Position numbers and translations under genes: made by a program. Shown piece by piece: positions 16,344 to 26,093 of a stretch of 64,000 nucleotides of DNA (positions are counted from its first letter, which is position 1; each line of letters begins with the position of its first letter). The stretch spans positions 4,278,001 to 4,342,000 of the forward strand of contig NZ_CP042430.1 in NCBI RefSeq assembly GCF_007970665.1. The letters are read 5' to 3'. Under the pieces are notes generated by a model. The model saw only the letters and a list, made by a program, of their open reading frames with translations. It had not been told where the DNA came from and did no database searches. Source of the DNA: Baekduia soli (GTDB lineage: Bacteria; Actinomycetota; Thermoleophilia; Solirubrobacterales; Solirubrobacteraceae).

Positions 16344-17000
16344 GTGTCCCCCCACCACCAGCCCTCCGCCACCCGCCTACGCCCGGCGGCCCCCACGCGC
16401 CGCGACAGCCTGATCACCTACCGGCGCCTGGTCGAGGCCGCGGGACGGCTGCTGGACCGCCACGAGCACCAGGGCTTCAACCTCGCCGAGGTCGCCCGGG
16501 AGGCCGAGGTCTCCACGGCGACGGTCTACCGCTACTTCGGCTCGATCGACCACCTCGTCGACGCCTACCTCGACGCGTTCGTCGACGATCTCGCGGTCGC
16601 CCGGGCCCGGCGCCCGGAGGCCGAGCGCACCGGCGTCGCCGGGCTGCGCACGCTCGGCGACGACTACGTGGAGCTCGCGCTGTCGCGCGGCCGCGCGATG
16701 GTCCACGGGCGCTCGCTGGCGGGCATCGTGCACCGCTACCGCGCCGGCGACCCGTCGATCGTGAAGATCTGGGCGTTGTACGCCGAGCCGATCGGGTCCG
16801 CCCTGGACGAGCTCGGCCACGGCCCCGACGACCTGGAGTTCGCGGTCCTGTTGTGGAACGCCATGTTCTACGCGCGCGAGCTGCTCGACCTGCGCGAGTC
16901 GATGGGCTGGTCGCCGCAGACGATCAGCCGCCGGCTGACCGATACGTTCCTGGGCGCGATGGGCGCCCGCACCGCCGCCCCGAACGCCGCCTCCGCCTAG
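16344..17000 (+). CDS. TetR-family transcriptional regulator
   Basis: The 218-residue protein has an N-terminal TetR helix-turn-helix: 'LITYRRLVEAAGRLLDRHE' followed by 'FNLAEVAREAEVSTATVYRYF' and 'GSIDHLVDAYLDAF'. The ~150-residue helical C-terminus is a ligand and dimer domain with no further match. I chose the GTG at 16344, because the alternative ATG at 16281 lies inside the inverted-repeat operator. The gene is divergent from the amidohydrolase/Rieske operon, its probable target. Its TAG and the TAG of the convergent Lrp gene share the same CTAG (16997-17000). Confidence 0.87.
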   Translation: MSPHHQPSATRLRPAAPTRRDSLITYRRLVEAAGRLLDRHEHQGFNLAEVAREAEVSTATVYRYFGSIDHLVDAYLDAFVDDLAVARARRPEAERTGVAGLRTLGDDYVELALSRGRAMVHGRSLAGIVHRYRAGDPSIVKIWALYAEPIGSALDELGHGPDDLEFAVLLWNAMFYARELLDLRESMGWSPQTISRRLTDTFLGAMGARTAAPNAASA

Positions 17001-17458
17001 CCGTCGAGCTCGGGGTGCCAGTCGTCCTTGACGTGCGCGTCGAGGATGACGTGCGTGCGCGTGCCGACGATCGACCCGCTGACGCGCAGGCGGTGGATCA
17101 CGTCGCGCAGGTGCTCGACGCTGCGCGCGCGGATGAGCGCGGTCACGTCGTGGTTGCCCGCGGTCGTGTAGACGGCGCAGACCTCCGGGATGCCGGCCGC
17201 GACCCGGTCCATGTCGCCCGGGCTGGTGGTCCCGGTGAAGCGCAGCTCGGTGAACGCCGCGATCCCCCAGCCCAGCTTGGTGTAGTCGACGCGGGCCGAG
17301 TAGCCCGTGATGACACCGGCCGCCTCGAGTCGCTCGATGCGCCGCTTGACCGCGGTGGGCGACAGCGCGACGCGTCCGGCGATGTCGGCGACCGTGCGCC
17401 GGCCGTCCTCCTGCAGGAGGACCAGGATGCGCAGGTCGAGCGGGTCGGGCGTGGCCAT
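16997..17458 (-). CDS. Lrp/AsnC-family transcriptional regulator
   Basis: The 153-residue protein has the AsnC-type HTH ('LDLRILVLLQEDGRRTVADIA' then 'LSPTAVKRRIERLEAAGVITGY') and a C-terminal RAM domain ('GIPEVCAVYTTAGNHDVTALI'). Such proteins sense amino acids and form octamers. It is divergent from the amino-acid dehydrogenase at 17584, which it most likely controls. TACGAT at 17465-17470 lies six bases before the ATG, so the transcript is probably leaderless. It overlaps the convergent TetR stop codon by four bases. Confidence 0.9.
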   Translation of the reverse strand: MATPDPLDLRILVLLQEDGRRTVADIAGRVALSPTAVKRRIERLEAAGVITGYSARVDYTKLGWGIAAFTELRFTGTTSPGDMDRVAAGIPEVCAVYTTAGNHDVTALIRARSVEHLRDVIHRLRVSGSIVGTRTHVILDAHVKDDWHPELDG

Positions 17459-17583
17459 CGGCCGATCGTAGGCGACGGAAAGCGGCGTGCAAGGCGCCCA
17501 GGGCGCCGGATCCCTGCGTGCGGACACCGCTCGGCGCACGACGCCTTGATCGTGCGCGGGGGCTGGGGCAGGCTCGCGCCGCG

Positions 17584-18609
17584 ATGGCCGCCCCCGAGGA
17601 CCTCCCCGACACCGAGCAGCTCGTCGTCTGCCGTGACCGGCCCACCGGCCTCGTCGCGATCATCGCGATCGACGACACCACGCTGGGGCCGGCGCTGGGC
17701 GGCATCCGGTTCAAGCCCTATCCGAGCGAGGCCGCCGCGGTCGCCGAGGCGCAGCGCCTGGGCCGCGCGATGACGCTGAAGAACGCGCTGGCCGACATCG
17801 CCTTCGGCGGCGGCAAGTCGGTCATCCTCGCCTCCGACGCGATCGTCGACCGCGAGGCCGCGCTGCTGGCCTTCGGGCGCTTCGTCGCGCGGTGCGGCGG
17901 GGCATACCTGCCCGCCGCCGACATGGGCACGGGCGTCGAGGACCTGCAGGTCGTCGCGCGCACCGCGGGCGAGGTGTCCTGCGACGACGAGGACCCGTCG
18001 ACGGCGACGGCGATCGGCGTGCACGCGGCGATCGAGGTCGCCGTGCGCGCCGGCGACGTCGCGCCAGGGCTGGCCGGCGTCAGCGTGCTCGTGCAGGGCG
18101 TCGGCCACGTGGGTGCGGCGCTGGCGCGCCTGCTGGCCGCCGACGGCGCGCGGGTGCTCGTCGCCGACGCCGACGCCGGGCGCGCGGCCTCCGTCGCCGC
18201 CGAGGTCGGCGGCGCGGTCGTGGCCCCGGACGACGTCATCGGCACGCCCTGCGACGTCTACGCGCCGTGCGCGGTCGCCCGGGTCGTCGACGACGCGACG
18301 GTCGGGCGGCTCGCCGCGCGGATCGTGGCCGGCGCGGCCAACGACGTGCTCGACCACCCGGGCCTGGCCGGCGAGCTGGCGGCGCGCGGGATCCTCTACG
18401 TCCCGGACTTCGTGGCCAACGCGGGCGGCGTCATCAACGTCCGCGCATTGCGCGACGGCTGGTCGCCCGAGCGCCGTGCCGCGGCGCTGGCCGCGATCGG
18501 CACGCGCTGCGGCGAGGTCGTCCACGAGGCCCGCGCCACGGGGGCGACCACGCTCGAGGTCGCCGAGGCCGCGGCCTACGCGAAGGTCGGGCGGGCGCGG
18601 CCGGCGTAG
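17584..18609 (+). CDS. Leucine/valine/phenylalanine-type amino-acid dehydrogenase
   Basis: The 341-residue enzyme belongs to the Glu/Leu/Phe/Val dehydrogenase family. It has 'LGPALGGIRFKPYPSEAAA', the catalytic-Lys region 'AMTLKNALADIAFGGGKSVI', and the NAD Rossmann motif 'VQGVGHVGAALARLLAADGA', plus 'VPDFVANAGGVINV' near the end. Its length fits the short Leu/Val dehydrogenases (about 350) and not Glu dehydrogenases (over 400). It catalyses reversible NAD-dependent oxidative deamination of a branched-chain or aromatic amino acid to the 2-oxo acid and ammonia. A divergent Lrp regulator 125 bases away fits control by the amino acid. Confidence 0.9.
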   Translation: MAAPEDLPDTEQLVVCRDRPTGLVAIIAIDDTTLGPALGGIRFKPYPSEAAAVAEAQRLGRAMTLKNALADIAFGGGKSVILASDAIVDREAALLAFGRFVARCGGAYLPAADMGTGVEDLQVVARTAGEVSCDDEDPSTATAIGVHAAIEVAVRAGDVAPGLAGVSVLVQGVGHVGAALARLLAADGARVLVADADAGRAASVAAEVGGAVVAPDDVIGTPCDVYAPCAVARVVDDATVGRLAARIVAGAANDVLDHPGLAGELAARGILYVPDFVANAGGVINVRALRDGWSPERRAAALAAIGTRCGEVVHEARATGATTLEVAEAAAYAKVGRARPA

Positions 18610-18748
18610 GCGGGGGCCGGTCGTTCGGGCCGAAGCCGACCGTGGGTCGAATTGCGTGTCCATAGGACGCCCGGCGCGACCCACCGTCGACGCGCGTCCC
18701 CCACGCCGGCGGAGACCGGGCGCAGCCGCGCTACCGCCGACGCCCCGG

Positions 18749-19207
18749 CTACCGCCCCAGCGTCCGCACGAGCTCGCGTGCCTGGCCGCGCAGGTGGCCG
18801 ACGAGCTCGCGGACCTCCGCCAGGCCGGCGCGCAGCTCGGCATCGCCGACCTCGACCGGCATCATCGAGTCCTGCAGCGCGGCCAGCTCGGCGTCGGCCC
18901 CCGCGACGGCGTCGACCGCGCGCTCGAGCAGCTCCTTGACCGAGCGCGCCGAGGCCGCCGAGGGCGGGGGCGCGAACGTCCGCGGCGGCAGGCCGTGGCG
19001 CTCGGCGAAGCCGCCGTGGGTGCGGCGCGCCCGGCCGTAGGCCACCTGCACGGGACGGAACAGCTCGTCCTCGAGGCGGTCGGCCGTGCGATCGTCGAGC
19101 TGCTCGTAGGCGGCGGCGAGCGCCGCGAGCGCGATGCCGATGCGGTCCGTCGCGTCGCCGACCGCGTCCAGCAGCTGCTGCCGCGCCTCCGCGGCGATGT
19201 AGGCCAT
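18749..19207 (-). CDS. Helical protein of unknown function
   Basis: The 152-residue product is almost wholly alpha-helical: 'MAYIAAEARQQLLDAVGDA', 'IALAALAAAYEQLDDRTADRL', and an Ala/Glu-rich C-terminal coiled-coil ('VKELLERAVDAVAGADAELA', 'GLAEVRELVGHLRGQARELV'). There is no signal peptide or membrane segment, and I recognise no family. AGGGTA on the plus strand at 19215-19220 gives TACCCT seven bases before the ATG, so the transcript is probably leaderless. It is divergent from the cox-like operon (coxS at 19338) but nothing links the two functionally. Confidence 0.75.
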   Translation of the reverse strand: MAYIAAEARQQLLDAVGDATDRIGIALAALAAAYEQLDDRTADRLEDELFRPVQVAYGRARRTHGGFAERHGLPPRTFAPPPSAASARSVKELLERAVDAVAGADAELAALQDSMMPVEVGDAELRAGLAEVRELVGHLRGQARELVRTLGR

Positions 19208-19337
19208 GCGATCCAGGGTAGGAGGCGGGCACCGGGACGGCGGCGGAGCGGCGCGTGTCCCCCGGCGCCAGAAACCACCCCCGCCGGTCGCGCGCAGCGG
19301 TTAGGGTCGGCCGACGGTCAACGCGGAGGAGGACGGC

Positions 19338-19832
19338 ATGAGCACCACCGTCGAGGTGCAGGTGACGGTCAACGGCCAGCGGCGCACGCTTCAGGTGTCG
19401 CCCCGATTGCTGCTCGTGCACCTGCTGCGCGACCAGCTCGGCCTCACCGGCACCCACATCGGGTGCGACACCTCCAACTGCGGGGCGTGCACCGTCCACC
19501 TCGACGGCGAGGCGGTCAAGAGCTGCACGGTGCTCGCGGTCCAGGCCGACGGCGCGGCCGTGCTGACGATCGAGGGCCTCGGGCAGGAGAACAACCTGCA
19601 CGCGCTCCAGGAGTCCTTCTGGAAGTCCCACGGCCTGCAGTGCGGCTACTGCACGCCGGGCATGATCATGGCCGCCGCCGACCTGCTCGAGCGCAACCCC
19701 GACCCGACGGAGGCCGAGGTCCGCGAGGGACTGGAGGGCAACCTCTGCCGCTGCACGGGCTATCACAACATCGTCAAGGCGGTGCTCGACGCCGCCCCCG
19801 TCCTGCGCGGCGCCACGGAGGTGCCGGCATGA
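19338..19832 (+). CDS. coxS: Molybdenum hydroxylase small [2Fe-2S] subunit (CoxS-like)
   Basis: The 164-residue protein carries both iron-sulphur clusters of the xanthine oxidase family. The N-terminal plant-type cluster uses '[16 protein letters not shown]' plus 'VKSC'; the C-terminal helical cluster uses 'QCGYCTPGM' and '[12 protein letters not shown]'. It relays electrons from the molybdenum site of the large subunit to FAD in the medium subunit. It heads the operon: TAGGGT at 19302-19307 is a probable -10, and GGAGGAGG precedes the ATG. TGA overlaps the coxL start as ATGA. The order S-L-M is that of form II (BMS) CO-dehydrogenase-like clusters. Confidence 0.92.
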   Translation: MSTTVEVQVTVNGQRRTLQVSPRLLLVHLLRDQLGLTGTHIGCDTSNCGACTVHLDGEAVKSCTVLAVQADGAAVLTIEGLGQENNLHALQESFWKSHGLQCGYCTPGMIMAAADLLERNPDPTEAEVREGLEGNLCRCTGYHNIVKAVLDAAPVLRGATEVPA

Positions 19833-22200
19833 GCATCGCCGAGCAGCCCGCCACCGGCTCCGTCGGCAAGTCGCTTCGCCGCAAGGAGGACCCGCGCCTC
19901 ATCACCGGCCGCGCCAGCTACGTCGACGACATCACGGTCCCGGGCCTGCTGCACGCAGCGATCGTGCGCTCGCCCGAGGCCCACGCCAGGATCGTGTCCA
20001 TCGACGTCTCGGCCGCGCTGGCTCGCGACGACGTCGAGGCCGTCTACACCGGCGCCGACATGACGGACCTGCTCGGCCCGCTGCCCATGGCGTGGGTCCC
20101 GCCCGACGTCGAGGTCAACAACCCCGAGCACTGGCCGCTGGCCCGCGACGAGGTCAACCACGTCGGCGACCCGGTCGCGATCGTCCTGGGCACGGACCGC
20201 TACTCCGTCGTCGACGCCGCCGAGGAGGTCCTCGTCGAGTACGACCCGCTGCCCGCCGTGGTCGACCCCGAGGCGGCCCTGGCCGGCGGCCCGCTCGTGC
20301 ACGAGTCGCTGGGCACGAACAAGATCCACGAGTGGTCGCTGGGGGCGGCGACCTGGAGGCCGCGTTCGCCGAGGCCGACCTCATCGTCGAGCGCCGCGTC
20401 GAGAACCCGCGCATGTCGGGCGCGCCGATCGAGCCGCGCGGCGTCATCGCCGACTATCGCTCGGGCTCGCTGACGCTGACCAGCTCGACGCAGGTCCCCC
20501 ACTTCGTGCGGCTGTTCACCGCGCTGCTGCTGGGCATCAACGAGGAGCGCGTGCGCGTGATCGCGCCGGAGGTCGGCGGCGGCTTCGGCGCCAAGCTGCA
20601 GATGACCGGCGAGGAGATCCTGCTGGCCTGGGCCTCGCGGCGCTGCGGCCGGCCGATCAAGTGGATCGAGACGCGCAGCGAGCACATGGCCGTCTGCCAT
20701 CACGGGCGCGACCAGATCGCCACGGTGCGGATGGGCGTCAAGCGCGACGGCACGCTGACGGCGATCCACTCCAAGATCATCGCCGACATGGGGGCCTACC
20801 TCCTCCTGCTCACGCCGACGATCCCGTCGCTGGGCGCGTTCGTCATGAGCGGGGTCTACCGGTTCGCCGCCGTGCAGACCGACATCACCGGCGTGTTCAC
20901 CAACAAGTGCCCGACGGACGCGATCCGCGGCGCCGGGCGCCCCGAGGCCACGCACATGATCGAGGTGGTGCTCGACCAGGTCGCGGCCGAGCTGGGGATG
21001 GACCCGCTGGAGATCCGGCGCAAGAACTTCTTCCCCAAGGAGGCATTCCCCGCCGAGACCGCGCTGGGCATCGTCTACGACTCCGGCGACTACCACGGCT
21101 CGCTGGACAAGCTGCTCGAGCACGTCGACGTGCCGGCGTTCCGCGCCGAGCAGGAGGCGCAGCGGGCGAACGGCATCCACCGCGGCATCGGCTTCTCGAC
21201 CTACACCGAGATCTGCGGCCTGGCGCCGTCGCGCATCACCGGGCCGGCGGGCTTCGGCCTGCAGACGGGGCTGTGGGAGTCGGCGACCGTGCGCGTGACG
21301 GTCAGCGGCGGGGTGACCGTCTACACGGGCGCCTCGCCCCACGGCCAGGGCCACGAGACCACGATGGCCCAGGTCGTCGCCGACAAGTTCGGCGTCGACC
21401 CCGCCCAGGTCGAGATCGTCCACGGCGACACCGCCACCGGCCCGATGGGCCTGGGCACCTACGGCTCGCGCACGACGGCGGTCGGCACGGAGTCCGCGGC
21501 GCGGGCGGCCGACAAGCTGGCCAGCAAGGCCAAGGCGATCGTCGCCCACCAGCTCGAGGCCGCCCCGGAGGACATCGAGGTCGCCGACGGGCGCTTCTCC
21601 GTCAAGGGCTCGCCCGACAAGGGCCTGGCGCTGGCCGAGATCTCGGGCATCGCGCACGTCCAGCCCGAGCTGCTGCCGGAGGGCATGGAGCCGGGGCTGG
21701 AGGAGACGTCGTTCTACGACCCCGAGAACTTCGTCTTCCCGTTCGGGGCGCACGCGTGCATCGTCGACGTCGACGTCGAGACCGGGAAGGTCAAGGTGGT
21801 GCGCTACGTCGCGGTCGACGACTGCGGCCCGGCGATCAACCCCACCATCATCGACGGCCAGGTCCACGGCGGCATCGCGCACGCGATCGGCCAGGCTCTG
21901 TACGAGCGCATCCACTACGACGAGGACGGCCAGCTCACCACGGGCACGTTCGTCGACTACGCGCTGCCGACCGCGGCCGAGCTGCCGTCGTTCGAGACCG
22001 ACCGCACCGAGACGCCCTCGCCGGTCAACTCGCTCGGCGTCAAGGGCATCGGCGAGGCCGGGACGATCGCGGCCAGCGCCGCGGTCACCAACGCCGTCAT
22101 CGACGCGCTGCGCCCGCTGGGCGTCACCTACATCAACATGCCCCTCTCGCCGCTGCGGGTGTGGACCGAGATCCAGGACGCGAAGGGAGGCCGGACATGA
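19829..22200 (+). CDS. coxL: Molybdenum hydroxylase large subunit (CoxL-like, form II type), frameshifted here
   Basis: The Mo-MCD-binding catalytic subunit would be 790 residues once one base is restored in the GGGGG run at 20341-20345. Before it the frame reads '...[10 protein letters not shown]', after it '[18 protein letters not shown]'. Motifs are '[20 protein letters not shown]' at the start, '[12 protein letters not shown]' in the middle, and the catalytic Glu in '[16 protein letters not shown]' near the end. The active-site loop reads '[12 protein letters not shown]' (20920-20940): closest to AYRGAGR of form II, with Ile for Tyr, and unlike AYxCSFR of true (form I) CO dehydrogenase. 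Hence an oxidative hydroxylase of unknown substrate; CO use is unproven. The break sits in a homopolymer, so error is likely. Confidence 0.85.
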
Positions 22201-23039
22201 TCCCCGCCGAGTTCGACTACGTCGCCCCCACCACCATCGAGGAGGCGATCGCGGCGCTGGGCGGCGACGAGGACGCCAAGCTGCTGGCGGGCGGCCACTC
22301 GCTCGTGCCGCTCATGAAGCTGCGCCTGGCGGCGCCGACGCGGCTGGTCGACCTGCGCCGCATCGAGGGCCTGCGCGGGATCTCGCGCGACGGCGACCGC
22401 TGGCGCATCGGCTCCATGACCCGCCACGCCGACCTGCAGGTCCGGGACGACCTCGGCCTGATCGCCAGCGCGGCGGCGCTCATCGCCGACCAGCAGGTGC
22501 GCAACCGCGGGACGTTCGGCGGCTCGGTGGCCCACGGCGACCCGGCCAGCGACCTGCCCACGGTCCTGCTCACGCTCGACGGGACGGTCTCGGTGACCGG
22601 CCCGGGCGGCGTCCGGGAGATCGCCGCGGGCGACGTCTTCCAGGACTACCTCACGACGGCGCTCGCGCCCGACGAGGTCATGACCGCGCTGCACGTCCCG
22701 GCGCTCGACGACTGGGGCCACGGCTACCAGAAGTTCACCCGCCGCTCGGAGGACTGGGCGATCGTCGGCGTCTGCGCCGTCGTCCGCAAGGCCGCCGACG
22801 GAACCTGCGCCGACGTCCGCGTCGGGCTGACGAACATGGGCTCCACGCCGTTGCGCGCCACCGCCGTGGAGGCCGCGCTGCGCGGCCAGCCGCTGACCGG
22901 CGAGGCCATCGCCGCGGCGGCCGCCCACGCCGACGAGGGCACCGAGCCCGCGGCCGACCTCAACGCGACGGCCGACTACAAGCGCCACCTGGCCCGGGTG
23001 CTGACGGGCCGGGCGCTGCGGGAGGCGGTCGCGGCGTGA
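22197..23039 (+). CDS. coxM: Molybdenum hydroxylase FAD subunit (CoxM-like)
   Basis: The 280-residue flavoprotein has the two FAD motifs of the family: '[21 protein letters not shown]' (AGGHSL) and '[19 protein letters not shown]' (the TxGG motif). The C-terminal CO-dehydrogenase flavoprotein domain follows ('[18 protein letters not shown]'). It takes electrons from CoxS and passes them to the respiratory chain. The ATG overlaps coxL's TGA (ATGA, 22197-22200). The next gene begins 34 bases after its stop. Confidence 0.92.
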   Translation: MIPAEFDYVAPTTIEEAIAALGGDEDAKLLAGGHSLVPLMKLRLAAPTRLVDLRRIEGLRGISRDGDRWRIGSMTRHADLQVRDDLGLIASAAALIADQQVRNRGTFGGSVAHGDPASDLPTVLLTLDGTVSVTGPGGVREIAAGDVFQDYLTTALAPDEVMTALHVPALDDWGHGYQKFTRRSEDWAIVGVCAVVRKAADGTCADVRVGLTNMGSTPLRATAVEAALRGQPLTGEAIAAAAAHADEGTEPAADLNATADYKRHLARVLTGRALREAVAA

Positions 23040-23073
23040 CGGCCGGGCGCCACCGCGGTGGCATCCTGGGCCC

Positions 23074-23910
23074 GTGACGTTCACCACGGTGCCCGAGGTC
23101 GAGGAGGCCCTGCGCGGGGAGCACTACCTCGCCGACCGCGCGCTGGCCACCTCCGTGCTGCTGGCCGACGTCCTCGGCCAGCCGCTGCTGCTGGAGGGCG
23201 AGGCCGGCGTCGGCAAGACCGAGGTGGCCAAGGCCGTCGCCGCCGCGACGGGCGCGCGGCTGATCCGCCTGCAGTGCCACGAGGGCATCGACGTCCACCA
23301 CGCGCTCTACGACTGGGACCACGCCCGCCAGCTGCTCGCGCTGCGCGCGGGCGCCGGCGGCGCGGACGGCGACGAGCTGTTCTCCGAGCGCTTCCTGCTG
23401 CGCCGGCCGCTGCTGGAGGCGCTGACCGCGACGGAGCCCGTCGTGCTGCTCATCGACGAGATCGACCGCGCCGACGACGCGTTCGAGGCCTTCCTGCTCG
23501 AGCTGCTGTCGGACTTCCAGGTCACGATCCCCGAGCTCGGGACGATCACCGCGCAGCGCCGGCCGTTCGTCGTGCTGACGTCCAACCGCACGCGCGAGCT
23601 GCACGACGCGCTCAAGCGCCGCTGCCTGTACCACTGGATCGGCTACCCCGACCCCGCCCGCGAGGCCGAGATCCTCCACGCGCGCCTGCCCGGCGCCGGC
23701 GCGGCGGTCGTCGACCGCGTGTGCGCCGCCGTCGCGCGCCTGCGTGCCGAGGAGCTCTACAAGCTGCCCGGCGTCGGCGAGACCATCGCCTGGGCCCAGG
23801 CGCTGGCGGCGCTGGGCACCGAGGATCTCGACGACACGCTCGGCGTCGTGCTCAAGGTCCGCGAGGACCTCGACCGCGTCCGCGCCGAGGGGGTGCTCGA
23901 CCACGCCTGA
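23074..23910 (+). CDS. coxD: MoxR-type AAA+ ATPase (CoxD-like)
   Basis: The 278-residue AAA+ protein has Walker A '[21 protein letters not shown]', Walker B '[16 protein letters not shown]', sensor-1 '[13 protein letters not shown]' and an arginine-finger region '[11 protein letters not shown]'. In Oligotropha, CoxD inserts sulphur and copper into the active site of apo-CO-dehydrogenase with CoxE and CoxF. A similar maturation role for this hydroxylase is inferred from context. Start: GTG at 23074, just after a short gap from coxM. It works with the VWA protein encoded next, the standard MoxR-VWA pairing. Confidence 0.9.
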   Translation: MTFTTVPEVEEALRGEHYLADRALATSVLLADVLGQPLLLEGEAGVGKTEVAKAVAAATGARLIRLQCHEGIDVHHALYDWDHARQLLALRAGAGGADGDELFSERFLLRRPLLEALTATEPVVLLIDEIDRADDAFEAFLLELLSDFQVTIPELGTITAQRRPFVVLTSNRTRELHDALKRRCLYHWIGYPDPAREAEILHARLPGAGAAVVDRVCAAVARLRAEELYKLPGVGETIAWAQALAALGTEDLDDTLGVVLKVREDLDRVRAEGVLDHA

Positions 23911-25041
23911 GGCCGCCCCCGCCCGCCCCGGACCCACCGACCGCGTCGTCGCCCTGTCGGCGGCGCTGCGCGCCCGCGGCGTGCGCGTCGGCCTCGGCGA
24001 GACCGGGCTCGCGCTGCGCGCGCTGGCGTGCGTGGACGCTGCCTCGCGCGACGACGCGCGGCTCGCGCTGCGCACGGTGCTCTGCGGCCGCCCGGAGGAC
24101 CTCGCCGTCTTCGACGCGGCCTTCGCCGAGGTGTTCGGCGACGCCGGCGGCGCCGACGCGCCGGGGGCCGTCGACCTCGGCGACGGCGTGCGGCTGGCGC
24201 TGCCGCGCGTGGCCTCCCCGACCCGCCGCGCGAGCGCGCGACCGCGCAGGAGCCCGTGAGGCTGCCGGCCGCCTACAGCGACGTCGAGCTGCTGCACGAC
24301 AAGGACTTCGCCGCCTACACCGACGCCGAGCGCGCGCTGGCGCGCGCGGCGCTGCGGCGCCTGGCGCGGCGCGGGCCCGTGCGCCCGGGCCGGCGGACGC
24401 GCCCGGTGCGCCGCGGCGGCACGCGCCCCGATCTGCGCGCCACGCTGCGCGAGGCGGTAGGCCACGGCGGCGAGCCGACGACGCTGCGCCGGCGCGGGCC
24501 GGTCGTCACGCCGCGCCGCCTGGTGCTCGTCGTCGACGTCTCGGGCTCCATGGCGCCCTACGCCCGCGTCCTGCTGCAGTACGCCCAGGCGGCGGCCACC
24601 GCCCGCGCCCGTGTCGAGGTGTTCGCCCTGGGCACCCGGCTGACGCGCGTCACGCGCGAGCTGCGCGGCCGCGACCCCGACGCCGCGCTGGACCGCGCCG
24701 CCCGGGCCGTGGCCGACTGGTCGGGCGGCACGCGGATCGGCGCGGCCATCGGCCAGCTCAACCGCGAGCATGGGCGCACATTGGGCCGGGGCTCGACCGT
24801 GGTGATCCTCTCCGACGGCTGGGACCGCGGCGAGCCCGGGCTCCTGGCCGCCGAGATGGCGCGGCTGCGGCGCTCGGCGCACCGCGTGATCTGGCTCAAC
24901 CCCCTGCGCGCGTCGCCCGACTACGAGCCGCTGGCCCGCGGCATGGCCGCCGCGCTGCCCCACACCGACCGGTTCCTGGCCGGCCACTCGCTGCGCTCGC
25001 TGCAGGAGCTGGTCGCGCTCCTCGAAGGAGGCCTGACATGA
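23894..25041 (+). CDS. coxE: VWA-domain protein (CoxE-like), frameshifted; start unresolved
   Basis: The first part reads 'DRVVALSAALRARGVRVGLG' and 'EVFGDAG', the N-terminal CoxE domain, up to ~24217. There a base is missing in CCCC (24217-24220): restoring it gives 'SPDPPRERATAQEPV' and joins 'AAYSDVELLHDKDFAAYTDAE' to the VWA domain. That domain has a MIDAS metal site 'VLVVDVSGSMAPYARVL' (DxSGS), 'GGTRIG' (Thr) and 'ILSDGWDRGEPG' (Asp). I find no ATG, GTG or TTG in frame near the start, which lies near the coxD stop; a second lost base is possible. TGA overlaps the XdhC-like start (ATGA, 25038-25041). Partner of the MoxR ATPase. Confidence 0.78.
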
Positions 25042-26093
25042 GAGACGTCCTCGCTGACCTCGACGCGTGGGCGGGCCGCGGCGAGGCCGCCGCGCTCGCC
25101 ACCGTCGTCGCCGTCAAGCGCTCGGCGCCCCGGCCTCCCGGGGCCAAGATGGCCGTCAGCAGCGCCGGCGCGGTCTCCGGCGCGGTCTCGGGCGGCTGCG
25201 TGGAGGGCTCGGTCGTGCTGGCCGCCGAGGAGGTCCTGGCCGGCGGCCCGCCCAGGCTGCTGCACTTCGGCATCGCCGACGAGGACGCCTGGGACGTCGG
25301 CCTGCCCTGCGGCGGAGAGATCGACGTGTGGGTCGCCCGCCACGAGGACGACGCGCTGGGCGCCATCGCCCGGCGCGACGAGCGCGGCGCGCAGGTCACG
25401 CGCCTCGACGACGGCGCCCACCTGGTCCTCGACGCGGCGGGCACGCGGGCCGGAACGCTGGGCGACGCCGCCCTGGACGATGCGGCCGCCGAGGCCGCCC
25501 GTGAGCTCATGTGGGCCGAGCGCAGCGAGCGCCTCGAGCTCGAGGGCGTCAGCGTGTTCGTCGACGTCGTCGCGCCCGCCCCGCGGCTCGTCGTGTTCGG
25601 CGCCGTGGACTTCGCCGCCCAGCTCTGCACGCTGGCGCGCATCACCGGCTGGCGCCCGTTCGTCGTCGACCCCCGGACGCGCTTCGCGACCGCCGAGCGC
25701 TTCCCCGATGCCGAGCAGGTCGTCGCGGCCTGGCCCGCGGAGGCCTTCGCGCGCATCGGCGGCATCGATCGCGCGACCTACGTCGCGGTCCTGACCCACG
25801 ACCCCAAGCTCGACGACGCCGCCCTGCTGCTGGCGCTGCGCTCCGACGCGGCCTACGTGGGCGCGATGGGCAGCCGCCGGGCCCAGGAGCGGCGCCGCGA
25901 GCGGCTGCTGGCGCTCGGGCTCACGGACGCCGACCTCGAGCGCCTCGCGGCGCCGATCGGGCTGGACCTCGGCGCGCTGACCGCCGAGGAGACGGCCCTG
26001 TCCATCCTGAGCGAGGTCGTGGCGGTCCGCCACGGACACCAGGGCGGGCGGCTCATCCACGCCGCCGGCCGCATCCACGAGGTGGGGGCATGA
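25038..26093 (+). CDS. XdhC/CoxF-family molybdenum-cofactor maturation protein
   Basis: The 351-residue protein has an N-terminal XdhC_CoxI domain (~10-80) with 'TVVAVKRSAPRPPGAKMAVS' and 'VSGGCVEGSVVLAAEEVL' including the conserved GGCVEG. A C-terminal Rossmann domain (~175-330) follows with 'PRLVVFGAVDFAAQLCTLARI' and 'YVGAMGSRRAQERRRERL'. XdhC-type proteins hold the molybdenum cofactor while it is sulphurated and deliver it to the hydroxylase. The usual G-x-G-x-x-G of the Rossmann part reads 'FGAVDFAAQ', slightly degenerate. A clear ribosome site (GAAGGAGG) and ATGA overlap fix the start. It belongs with CoxSLM. Confidence 0.88.
   Translation: MRDVLADLDAWAGRGEAAALATVVAVKRSAPRPPGAKMAVSSAGAVSGAVSGGCVEGSVVLAAEEVLAGGPPRLLHFGIADEDAWDVGLPCGGEIDVWVARHEDDALGAIARRDERGAQVTRLDDGAHLVLDAAGTRAGTLGDAALDDAAAEAARELMWAERSERLELEGVSVFVDVVAPAPRLVVFGAVDFAAQLCTLARITGWRPFVVDPRTRFATAERFPDAEQVVAAWPAEAFARIGGIDRATYVAVLTHDPKLDDAALLLALRSDAAYVGAMGSRRAQERRRERLLALGLTDADLERLAAPIGLDLGALTAEETALSILSEVVAVRHGHQGGRLIHAAGRIHEVGA

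Noticed and set aside
19829-22200. Calling the coxL-like gene a CO dehydrogenase catalytic subunit of the CO-oxidising form I type
   Set aside because: The active-site loop lacks AYxCSFR and the gene order is S-L-M, so only a form II-like hydroxylase is supported.
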